Assembly (NCBI GenBank): GCA_034437315.1
Contig: DAOTUC010000066.1
Span: 1-19,004 of the forward strand
Length of the DNA stretch: 19,004 nucleotides
Direction: 5' to 3'
Origin: DSAR01 sp034437315
GTDB taxonomy: Bacteria > Chloroflexota > Anaerolineae > B4-G1
Shown: positions 7,070-13,626 of the stretch, piece after piece
How positions within the stretch are numbered: position 1 is the first letter of the stretch
Layout: every line of letters begins with the position of its first letter
The notes under the pieces: generated by a model
Database searches by the model: none
What the model saw: the letters and a program-made list of their open reading frames with translations, nothing else
What the model was told of the DNA's origin: nothing
Made by a program: the position numbers and the translations under genes

Positions 7070-8332
7070 ATGATCGATCGAGACGTGCTTAAAATATCTC
7101 AGGAAGCCGTAGAAGAGATCAACGCGTTCTTGACCGACGAAGACAACCCGCTCATCAACGAACTCTGGGCCATCGTCGAGCGCTACGGCGGCCCGGCGGA
7201 GATCAACCGGAAAGCGGAGGAGGCGCGCGAGATGGACAGCCTCATGGCGCGCCTCAAAGAGGCCGACTCGCCCTACCTGTCCGACGTCGAGTGGCTGATC
7301 GAACAACGGGAACAGGAAGCCTTTGTTTCGATGGGCGAGTACCGCCAAAAAGTCCTGGGAGAGGCCGCCGCTTCGACCGAGATCAACGAGGAAAACGCCG
7401 TCACGCTGGAGATCAGCGCCCTCCAATACTTCCCCTGGTTGATCACCCAGACCAAGCGGGCGATCGAAAAGCGGGAACTGATGCCCGGTCGCTTCATCCG
7501 GGTGCGCAATATGGCGGAACAGGTGGAAGATCAAGGGGATACGCTGGCGGTCGCCGCCGCGATGCAGGTCGTCGGCGCCACCTACGTGGAGACGCTGGAT
7601 ACCAAGGGCACCGACGGGTCGAACGTCCACCTGGGCGGCCCGGAGACGATCACGGGCTATTTCGGCGGCATCGGGGAGCCCAACGATTACGCGCTCAAGT
7701 GGATCGACGAGTATCTCCATTATTACACCGAATATGGCATCCGCCAGGTGCTCAACATCAACCCCGGCACGGTGCTCTTGGGCTATTTCCTCCACAGGCT
7801 GGGCGTCGACAACGAGTTCAAGATCTCCGTCTACATGGGGAACGATAACCCCTTCTCCGTCCTGTGGACGTTGATGACCGCCCGCCTGTTCGCCCGGCCG
7901 GATGGGACCACGTCGCTCATCGGTTTCAACCTCTCCAACTCGGTCGACAACGAGACGATCCGCCAGGCCGCCGTCGTCCGCCAGGCCCTGGGGCTGGAGG
8001 ACGTGGTGCGTTTCGAGCACCACATCGTCGAGACCTGGAAGTCGATCGTGCGCCAACCGTATAACCGGCGCGAAGAGTTGGTGGAGGTCGCGGCCGAGGT
8101 GCCCAACATCGCCGCCAAGCACGAGGGCGGCGATCCGGAGGTCGAGGTGGAGATGGACCATCCCTCCGACATCCTGGAATACTTCCTGCCAAAATCGGAG
8201 ATCATGGAACAGGGCCTTATGCCGGCGCTCGAAAAGAACTACGTCGAGAAACACAAGTCGCTGAACCTGACCGCCGACGCACTAACCAGGGCCGGCATCG
8301 GCGTGATCGCCGCCTGGAATCTACACAAGTAG
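7070..8332 (+). CDS. Conserved-looking protein of unknown function, 420 residues
   Basis: I do not recognise a family. The protein appears soluble: a charged helical N-terminal third (about 1-115), then a mixed alpha/beta part with the strongest motifs, including LQYFPWLI (118-125), ETLDTKGTDGSNVHLGGPE (178-196), LNINPGTVLLGY (about 233-244) and LFARPDGTTSLIGFNLSNSVD (beginning about residue 272). The many Gly, Asn and Asp residues at strand ends look like an enzyme active site, possibly a TIM barrel. Its ribosome binding site AGGGAGG (7057-7063) abuts the panB stop and the gap is three bases, so translation is coupled to the PanB homologue. It ends the transcription unit, with a strong terminator 39 bases downstream. 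A partner or pathway enzyme for the PanB homologue is the simplest inference. Confidence 0.75.
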   Translation: MIDRDVLKISQEAVEEINAFLTDEDNPLINELWAIVERYGGPAEINRKAEEAREMDSLMARLKEADSPYLSDVEWLIEQREQEAFVSMGEYRQKVLGEAAASTEINEENAVTLEISALQYFPWLITQTKRAIEKRELMPGRFIRVRNMAEQVEDQGDTLAVAAAMQVVGATYVETLDTKGTDGSNVHLGGPETITGYFGGIGEPNDYALKWIDEYLHYYTEYGIRQVLNINPGTVLLGYFLHRLGVDNEFKISVYMGNDNPFSVLWTLMTARLFARPDGTTSLIGFNLSNSVDNETIRQAAVVRQALGLEDVVRFEHHIVETWKSIVRQPYNRREELVEVAAEVPNIAAKHEGGDPEVEVEMDHPSDILEYFLPKSEIMEQGLMPALEKNYVEKHKSLNLTADALTRAGIGVIAAWNLHK

Positions 8333-8370
8333 CGGGCAAAGCAGACTTCGGAAGTTTTCTTTTATCTTCA

Positions 8371-8402
8371 AGGGATGACGGTCGATAGCGACCGTCATCC
8401 CT
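8371..8402 (+). terminator. Strong intrinsic terminator after the GTPase-PanB unit
   Basis: A perfect 14-bp stem, AGGGATGACGGTCG (8371-8384) with CGACCGTCATCCCT (8389-8402), and a four-base ATAG loop, followed by GTTTTACC. A T-rich stretch (8355-8366) also precedes it. It marks the end of the unit that contains the GTPase, PanB and the unknown protein. The symmetric stem might also serve the opposite strand, but no gene faces it. Confidence 0.85.
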
Positions 8403-8524
8403 GTTTTACCGCTCACGCGCCTCCGATTTGCTCCACCAGCCCAGCGCCTCATCCTGGCAAATCCTGCAACAAGCCCAACTGGCATCCCCCATCCGCTCGG
8501 GGGCGACGACGCCTCCGTTCCCAT

Positions 8525-8553
8525 TTTCAATTTTATCCAATTTGGTATACAAT
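8525..8553 (+). promoter_or_regulatory. Possible promoter for the DUF952 gene
   Basis: After the terminator the gap to 8619 is otherwise empty. TACAAT (8548-8553) inside TATACAAT resembles a -10 box, and TTTCAA (8525-8530) stands 17 bases upstream as a poor -35. The position, 67 bases before the ATG at 8620 in an AT-rich patch of a GC-rich region, fits, but the -35 matches consensus weakly. Confidence 0.3.
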
Positions 8554-8619
8554 ATCAGTAGCATGATAGGATGCGCCACAGATCCCCATTCGAGTCACAG
8601 GTCCGCACGACGGAGATCC

Positions 8620-8967
8620 ATGACACCTAATCGCACACATATCATTTACCACCTGGTTCACGCCGATTACTGGAACAGTCTCGACGCGAACGCCCCCTAC
8701 CTAACCCATAACTTCGATAGCGACGGCTTCATTCACTGCACCAAGGGATTAGACAAACTCCTTCAGGTCGCCAACACATTCTACCGCGACGTCGCCGGCG
8801 ATTTTCTACTGCTCACGCTAAACGAGCGGCGGGTTTACGCCCCGGTGAAGTACGAAGGAGGTTTCCCCCACATCTACGGCCCGCTCAATCGAGACGCCGT
8901 CATCGCCATACGCCCGATGAAGCGTCGCGAAGATGGTCGATTCGAGGCGCCAGCGAACGCCGATTAG
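8620..8967 (+). CDS. DUF952 family protein
   Basis: A 115-residue soluble protein of the DUF952 family, recognised from IYHLV (9-13), DGFIHC (35-40), the VANTFYR helix (50-56), and FPHIYGPL (82-89), which occur in this order in family members. The biochemical function of DUF952 is not established; I recall it being grouped with the ADP-ribosyltransferase-like fold, which I cannot verify here. I chose the ATG at 8620 because ACGGAG lies four bases upstream and the protein then opens just before the first conserved strand; a longer frame back to 8428 adds an unrelated basic stretch with no family match. It stands alone between a terminator and a palindromic repeat, so is likely monocistronic. 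Confidence 0.85.
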   Translation: MTPNRTHIIYHLVHADYWNSLDANAPYLTHNFDSDGFIHCTKGLDKLLQVANTFYRDVAGDFLLLTLNERRVYAPVKYEGGFPHIYGPLNRDAVIAIRPMKRREDGRFEAPANAD

Positions 8968-9050
8968 TCGTGCGAATAATCTAACGCGCAAGGAGGTGAT
9001 AAAACAAGGATTTTATCGTCAGGATCAACGCAACTTTATTACTCTTGGGA

Positions 9051-9128
9051 AGGTCTCTTCTGAAAATCGGGATAAAGGCGGAATACCATTCCGCTCTACT
9101 TTTACCCCGACTTTTTGAGAAGAGACCT
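9051..9128. repeat. Palindromic element upstream of the thiolase-like genes
   Basis: Outer arms AGGTCTCTTCT (9051-9061) and AGAAGAGACCT (9118-9128) are perfect complements. Inside them AAAATCGGG faces CCCCGACTTTTT, and at the centre GCGGAAT (9078-9084) pairs with ATTCCGC (9088-9094) around ACC. The unit is 78 bp, non-coding, and would fold into one long hairpin. Its left edge GGGAAGGTCT (9047-9056) is the exact reverse complement of 2561-2570 at the edge of the other hairpin element. It lies 33 bases before the start of the first thiolase-like gene, so it is in or next to that operon's leader. Confidence 0.75.
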
Positions 9129-9161
9129 CAGAAGTCAGTTTTGATTTGAAAGGAGGCAAAC

Positions 9162-10316
9162 GTGATCAGAGAAGTTGCCATCGCAGGCATCGGATGGAGC
9201 GGTTTCCGCTCCATCACCCCTGACCTCTCGTACAAAGAACTGATGTACGAAGCGGCCGCCCGGGCTTACGAAGAAGCCGGGATCGATCCCCGCCGAGACG
9301 TGGATAGCTTCGTCACCGTCGGCGAGGATTACAACGAGGGCGTCAGCATCTTCGACGAGTACGTGCCCGACCAACTCGGCGCGCTGCATCGTCCGGTTCA
9401 GACTATCGCCGGCGAGGGCATCCACGGCCTGGCGGCCGGCGTGATGCAAATCCTCACCGGGCAATTCGACGTCGTGGTCGTCGAAGCGCACAGCAAGGCC
9501 TCTAACATCCTCACACTGCCATACGTCCTGGCCTTCGCCTTCGACCCGGTCTTCAACCGGCCGCTGGCGGCCCATCCCTACTACGTGGCGGGCATGGAGA
9601 TGTTGCGCTACATGGCCGAGACCGGGACGACCCACGCCGAGTGCGCCAGCGTCGCGGCCAAGAACCGCAACAACGCGCTGCTCAATCCCCTGGCGGGATA
9701 CGGCGGCGCCGTCACCATCGACGACGTTCTGAACTCAGAACCGATATCTGAACCGCTGACCCGGCTGGAATGCGCCGGGCACAGCGACGGCGCGATCGTC
9801 CTCGTCCTGGCAAACGGCGAAACCGCTCGCGCGCTCACCGACGAGCCGATCTGGGTCAACGGCGTCGGTTGGGCCAACGACACCTTCTGGCTCGAGAGCC
9901 GCGCCTGGGGCGTCGCCCGTTACGCCCGCGACGCGGCCGAGATGGCCTACCGCACCGCCGGGATCAAAAGTCCGCGCAACGAGATCGACTTCGCCGAGAT
10001 CGACGACACCTTCGCCTACAAAGAACTGCAACACCTGGAGGCGCTGGGCCTGTGCCCGGCCGGAACCGCCGGCGCGTGGACGGCCGAGGGCGGCGCTGCG
10101 CTGACGGGAGAATTCCCCGTCAACCCCTCCGGGGGCGCACAGGGCGAGGGACACTTGCTGGACGCCACCGGCCTGGCCCGCGTGTTAGAAGTCGTGCAGC
10201 AATTGCGCGGCGAGGCCGGTCAACGACAGGTAAAAAACGCCGAGGTCGGTCTGGCCTTCGGCTGGCGCGGCGTGCCCACCACCGGCGGCGCAGCCGTGAT
10301 CCTGAGCAACCGCTAG
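9162..10316 (+). CDS. Thiolase-fold protein (SCP2-thiolase type) lacking the nucleophilic cysteine, first copy
   Basis: A 384-residue thiolase-superfamily protein of the SCP2/lipid-transfer type, which normally acts on acyl-CoA. Family features are HSDGAIVLVLA (207-217), FAEIDDTFAYKELQHLEALG (277-296), and NPSGGAQGEGH (321-331) followed by ATGLARVLEVVQQLRGEAG. The position where thiolases have the nucleophilic cysteine reads TIAGEGIHG (81-89), with G84 in its place; H331 in the usual GH position is kept. Thiolytic cleavage is therefore unlikely, and an aldolase-like, carrier or scaffold role is more likely. GTG start at 9162 follows a very strong AAAGGAGG. It is first in a four-gene set with a second thiolase-fold protein and two DUF35 proteins, known partners of such enzymes. 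Confidence 0.88.
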   Translation: MIREVAIAGIGWSGFRSITPDLSYKELMYEAAARAYEEAGIDPRRDVDSFVTVGEDYNEGVSIFDEYVPDQLGALHRPVQTIAGEGIHGLAAGVMQILTGQFDVVVVEAHSKASNILTLPYVLAFAFDPVFNRPLAAHPYYVAGMEMLRYMAETGTTHAECASVAAKNRNNALLNPLAGYGGAVTIDDVLNSEPISEPLTRLECAGHSDGAIVLVLANGETARALTDEPIWVNGVGWANDTFWLESRAWGVARYARDAAEMAYRTAGIKSPRNEIDFAEIDDTFAYKELQHLEALGLCPAGTAGAWTAEGGAALTGEFPVNPSGGAQGEGHLLDATGLARVLEVVQQLRGEAGQRQVKNAEVGLAFGWRGVPTTGGAAVILSNR

Positions 10317-10330
10317 AAAGGAGACGAACA

Positions 10331-11515
10331 ATGAATGGAAATCGCGCAATGAACAGCAATCGCGTCGCAGTGATTGGCGCAGGGATGACCAAGTTCGTCC
10401 GGCGGGCCCAGGAGACGCCCAAAGAACTGGCTTGGGAGGCCGCCCACCTGGCCTTGGCATCCTGCGAAATGACGTTGGACGACGTAGACGCCGTCGTGAT
10501 CGGCACCGCCCCGGACGCCTTCGACGGCGTGCACATGAAAAGCGAATATCTATCCGACGGGTGCGGGGCGTGGGGCAAACCGGTGATGCGGGGCTACGTG
10601 GGCGGCGGCACGGGCGTCTTCGCCGCCATCCAGGGCTGGTATCACGTCGCCAGCGGCCTCTTCGACACCGTCCTGGTCGTCTGTGAGGAGAAGATGTCCT
10701 CATGCCAACCCCATCCCCAGGGCGCTTTCCTCACCATCTTCGATCACACCACCGAACGTCCGTTAAAGCCCAATCTGTTGTGGATTTTCGCGCTGGAGAT
10801 GAACGCCTATATGAACCGCTACGGGCTCGAGAAGCGGGACATCGCCACCGTCGCGGTCAAGAACAAACGCAACGCCGCCGATCACCCGGCGGCGCTGCTC
10901 GGCGATCCCGACATCACCGTGGACGACATCCTCAATACCGAGGTGATGGCCTGGCCCGTGCAGCGGGGGGACGTCAGCCCGATCAGCGATGGCGCCGTGG
11001 CCCTGGTGATGAGCGCCAACCACGTCGCCCGCCGGGCGACCCCCAAGCCGGTCTGGGTCGAGGGTGTCGGTTGGAACCTGGACACCGCCTACTGGACCAA
11101 CCGGGATCTTTCCTACCCGGTCTACGTCGAGGAGGCGGCCCGTATGGCCTACAAGATGGCCGGCGTCACCGAACCCCGCAAGCAGATCCACATCGCCGAG
11201 CCTTACGACCCCTTCGATTACAAAGAACTCCACCACCTGGAGGGATTGATGCTCTTCGACAAGGGTGAGGCCCCCCGGGCGGCCGCCGACGGCGTCACCC
11301 AACGGGACGGCGACCTGCCGGTCTGCCCTTCGGGAGGCCTGCTGGGCGTCGGTAACCCCATCGCCGCTGCTGGCCTGATGAAAGTCGCGGAGATCTTCTG
11401 GCAGTTGCGGGGCGAGGCCGGCGCTCGACAGGTGCCGGGGAACCCCAAGCGGGGCCTGGCCCAGGCCTGGGGCGACCTGATGCAAGTGGGCACCGTGATC
11501 GTCATGGGCGTCTAG
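10331..11515 (+). CDS. Thiolase-fold protein (SCP2-thiolase type) lacking cysteine and histidine, second copy
   Basis: A 394-residue paralogue-like partner of the preceding gene, with the same architecture: N-terminal VAVIGAGMTKF (12-22), SDGAVALVMSAN (219-230), EPYDPFDYKELHHLEG (290-305), and CPSGGLLGVGNP (332-343) then FWQLRGEAGARQV (356-368). The nucleophile position reads GYVGGGTGVFA (88-98) with no cysteine, and the usual catalytic histidine is N342. It thus appears more degenerate than its partner, though Y292-D293 in the conserved acidic region is present. ATG at 10331 has AAAGGAG (10317-10323) at ideal spacing; a second ATG at 10349 is possible. The gene starts 14 bases after the first copy ends, suggesting a co-translated heteromeric complex. 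Confidence 0.88.
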   Translation: MNGNRAMNSNRVAVIGAGMTKFVRRAQETPKELAWEAAHLALASCEMTLDDVDAVVIGTAPDAFDGVHMKSEYLSDGCGAWGKPVMRGYVGGGTGVFAAIQGWYHVASGLFDTVLVVCEEKMSSCQPHPQGAFLTIFDHTTERPLKPNLLWIFALEMNAYMNRYGLEKRDIATVAVKNKRNAADHPAALLGDPDITVDDILNTEVMAWPVQRGDVSPISDGAVALVMSANHVARRATPKPVWVEGVGWNLDTAYWTNRDLSYPVYVEEAARMAYKMAGVTEPRKQIHIAEPYDPFDYKELHHLEGLMLFDKGEAPRAAADGVTQRDGDLPVCPSGGLLGVGNPIAAAGLMKVAEIFWQLRGEAGARQVPGNPKRGLAQAWGDLMQVGTVIVMGV

Positions 11516-11531
11516 GATAAGGAGGTCAAAA

Positions 11532-12035
11532 ATGAAAGAACACGTTTATGAAAGCGTCTACCTACGTAGCAGGGACTTCAAGGAAGGCCGCGTTCTCTTC
11601 GAGACCTGGGATCCCAACACGCAATACGCCTGGGACGCCGGCGTCGCCATCGGACGGTACCTGCAAGGGCTGAAGGCCGGGCAGTTGATCGGCCGCCATT
11701 GCCCGGAATGCGGACGGGTGTTGATCCCGCCCCGCATGTTCTGCGAGAGCTGTTTCTGCGCCACCGATCACTGGATACCTCTCCAGGACACCGGCACGGT
11801 GATCACCTTCTCCCTCTGTTACGTCACGTGGGATATGATCCGGTTGGAAGACCCGCTCATCCCGGCCGTCATCGAAATCGACGGCGCATCAGCCGGTATG
11901 GGCATCATGCACATGCTGGGCGATGTGGCCCCTGACGCGGTCAAGATCGGGATGCGGGTCCAGGCGGTGTGGAAACCGGCGGAAGCGCGCACCGGGTCCA
12001 TCACCGACATCGTCCACTTCAAACCGGTGGAGTAA
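11532..12035 (+). CDS. DUF35 protein (zinc ribbon and OB-fold), partner of the thiolase-fold proteins, first copy
   Basis: A 167-residue DUF35 protein. These small proteins bind thiolase-superfamily enzymes and shuttle or position CoA-bound substrates. The rubredoxin-like zinc ribbon is C57-x2-C60 ... C71-x2-C74, within HCPECGRVLIPPRMFCESCF. The OB-fold follows, with GTVITFSLCYVT and IPAVIEIDG strands and a terminal GSITDIVHFKPVE segment. The N-terminal 50 residues contain WDPNTQYAWDAGVAIGRYLQ, which may be an interface helix; this extension is longer than in minimal DUF35 proteins. AAGGAGGT (11519-11526) precedes the ATG, and the gap from the second thiolase-like gene is 16 bases. Its location beside both thiolase-fold genes strongly supports complex formation. 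Confidence 0.9.
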   Translation: MKEHVYESVYLRSRDFKEGRVLFETWDPNTQYAWDAGVAIGRYLQGLKAGQLIGRHCPECGRVLIPPRMFCESCFCATDHWIPLQDTGTVITFSLCYVTWDMIRLEDPLIPAVIEIDGASAGMGIMHMLGDVAPDAVKIGMRVQAVWKPAEARTGSITDIVHFKPVE

Positions 12036-12046
12036 GGAGAATAAAG

Positions 12047-12523
12047 ATGAGCTTGTTACATCGCATCGAACACGCGGGCGACGCCCTCGCCTGGCGCGGA
12101 GATATGCCCACCCTGGGCCGGTACACCGCCGGCATCGCCGGGGAAAAATTCTTCCGCGAGATCATGGAGAACGGTAAATTCCTGGGCACGATTTGCCCCT
12201 CCTGCGACCTGGTTTACACACCTCCACGGCTCTACTGCGAGCAATGCTTCGCTCAACTGGAGGAATGGGTCGAAGTCCCCACGACCGGCTTCGTGGAGAC
12301 GTTCACCATCGTCCACCTGGACCTGGACGGCAACCGGCTGCCAGAACCGCGAGCAATAGCCTTCGTGCACATCGACGATACAGACGGCGGTTTCGTCCAT
12401 TTCCTGGGCGAGGTGGAACCTGAGCAACTCTGCATCGGCATGCCGGTCGAGGCGGTTTTCAAGGAGCCAGACGAACGTCAGGGCGGCATCCTGGACATCG
12501 CCTACTTCCGGCCGCTGTCCTAG
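12047..12523 (+). CDS. DUF35 protein (zinc ribbon and OB-fold), partner of the thiolase-fold proteins, second copy
   Basis: A 158-residue DUF35 protein, distinct from but parallel to the preceding one. The zinc ribbon is C50-x2-C53 ... C64-x2-C67 (CPSCDLVYTPPRLYCEQC), followed by the OB-fold beginning GFVETFTIVHLDLDG and ending GGILDIAYFRPLS. I chose the ATG at 12047, which has AAGGAG (12034-12039) at good spacing; a longer frame back to 11969 overlaps the preceding gene and has no better site. The N-terminal helix LGRYTAGIAGEKFFREIMEN (23-42) corresponds to the helix that precedes the zinc ribbon in DUF35 proteins. Two thiolase-like and two DUF35 genes in order A-B-A-B suggest matched pairs. 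A stem-loop follows 21 bases after the stop. Confidence 0.9.
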   Translation: MSLLHRIEHAGDALAWRGDMPTLGRYTAGIAGEKFFREIMENGKFLGTICPSCDLVYTPPRLYCEQCFAQLEEWVEVPTTGFVETFTIVHLDLDGNRLPEPRAIAFVHIDDTDGGFVHFLGEVEPEQLCIGMPVEAVFKEPDERQGGILDIAYFRPLS

Positions 12524-12543
12524 CATCGCCTAACCCCAATACC

Positions 12544-12591
12544 GCTCCGGGTTGAGCAGGCTGCTCGTTCTTGGTCTGCCCAACCCGGAGC
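12544..12591 (+). terminator. GC-rich stem-loop between the DUF35 unit and the asparaginase gene
   Basis: GCTCCGGGTTG (12544-12554) and CAACCCGGAGC (12581-12591) are perfect complements. The 26-base loop begins with AGCAGGCTGCT, which can form a small inner hairpin. It is placed as a transcription end of the DUF35 operon but is followed by CAAATATG rather than a T tract, so Rho-independent termination is uncertain. It may instead be a leader structure for the asparaginase gene 70 bases downstream. Confidence 0.45.
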
Positions 12592-12660
12592 AAATATGTT
12601 GGGATTTCCGAGCAGGCGGCAAAGCCGCTGATAGATCAACCTAGCACCAAGAGAGGCACA

Positions 12661-13596
12661 ATGAAAAATCTGACCTTAATAACCCTCATCGTGCACGGGG
12701 GCGCTTACGACATCCCCCTGGAAACCCACGAAGCCCACCAGGCCGGCTGCCGTCGCGCAGTCGAAACCGGCTGGGACCTGTTAACCAACGGCGGATCCGC
12801 CCTGGACGCGGTCGAAGCCGCCGTGCGGATATTGGAGGACGACCCGACCTACGACGCCGGTCGCGGGTCATTCCTCAACGCCGCCGGGGAGATCGAGATG
12901 GACGCTATGATTATGGACGGCCGCGACCTGAACTGCGGGGCAGTGGCGACGGTGCAACGGGTGCGCAACCCGGTCAGCCTGGCCCGCCTGGTGATGGCGG
13001 AGAGTGAACACAATATGCTCGCCGGCGCCGGGGCCGAGGCTTTCGCCCGCGAGCGTGGCGTCCCCATCTGCCCCGCCGAAGAACTGGTCATCGAACGAGA
13101 ACGGGCGCGCTGGCGCGCACAATTGGACGGCGCGGACCACGAATGGGACGGCAACGAGCAGCAAACGCTCAAGCGGCCCTCCGACACCGTCGGCGCGGTG
13201 GCGATAGACGCCCAGGGGAACGTGGCGGCTGCCACATCCACCGGCGGCACCTTCAACAAACACCCCGGTCGCGTGGGCGATTCCCCCCTGGTCGGCTGCG
13301 GCGCCTACGCCGATAACCGAAGCGGGGCGGTCTCCGCCACCGGTATGGGGGAGGCGCTGATGAAAATCGTCATCAGCAAACGGGTATGCGACCTGATCGA
13401 CGCCGGCATGAGCGCCCAGCAAGCGGCCGACGCTGCCATCGCCGCCCTGGCGGAACGCACGAGCGGCGATGGCGGCGTCATCGTCGTGGATCGCTCCGGT
13501 CGCGTGGGCGTCGCCCATAACACGCCCTACATCGCCCACGCCTACGTCACCGCCGGGCGCGACATCGTCGCCGGTATACGAGCCCCCAAGAGTTAA
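12661..13596 (+). CDS. Isoaspartyl peptidase / plant-type L-asparaginase (Ntn hydrolase)
   Basis: Hydrolyses beta-aspartyl dipeptides and often L-asparagine, after self-cleavage that exposes an N-terminal threonine. The 311-residue precursor has IVHGGAY (10-16), the GRGSFLNAAGEIEMDA segment (67-82), and the cleavage and nucleophile region DTVGAVAIDAQGN with T176, followed by AAATSTGGTFNKHPGRVGDS, where the Arg and Asp bind substrate carboxylate and amine. The residue before T176 is aspartate, as in glycosylasparaginases, rather than the common glycine; the two families are related and the assignment stays with isoaspartyl peptidases by general sequence. I chose the ATG at 12661, after GAGAGG (12651-12656); an earlier frame start at 12571 runs across the stem-loop. 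No signal peptide is evident, so it is likely cytoplasmic. Confidence 0.92.
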   Translation: MKNLTLITLIVHGGAYDIPLETHEAHQAGCRRAVETGWDLLTNGGSALDAVEAAVRILEDDPTYDAGRGSFLNAAGEIEMDAMIMDGRDLNCGAVATVQRVRNPVSLARLVMAESEHNMLAGAGAEAFARERGVPICPAEELVIERERARWRAQLDGADHEWDGNEQQTLKRPSDTVGAVAIDAQGNVAAATSTGGTFNKHPGRVGDSPLVGCGAYADNRSGAVSATGMGEALMKIVISKRVCDLIDAGMSAQQAADAAIAALAERTSGDGGVIVVDRSGRVGVAHNTPYIAHAYVTAGRDIVAGIRAPKS

Positions 13597-13626
13597 CGTC
13601 AGTTTTACTATAAACGAGGAGACATT

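Noticed and set aside
7046..8254. Long open frame on the minus strand antisense to the unknown protein
   Set aside because: It is an artefact of GC-rich codon use opposite a real gene. It has no ribosome binding site and low-complexity Asp/Val/Gly-rich composition typical of such shadows.
8933..9118. Possible small gene running into the palindromic element
   Set aside because: It overlaps the DUF952 gene end, has no ribosome binding site, and its second half is the hairpin repeat itself.
9770..10330. Upstream extension of the second thiolase-like gene
   Set aside because: The extension is Arg-rich and lies in another frame of the first thiolase-like gene. ATG at 10331 has an ideal ribosome binding site.
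9162..12523. Archaeal-type mevalonate complex (thiolase, HMG-CoA synthase, DUF35)
   Set aside because: Both larger proteins lack the cysteines that the thiolase and HMG-CoA synthase of that complex require, and no third partner enzyme is present.
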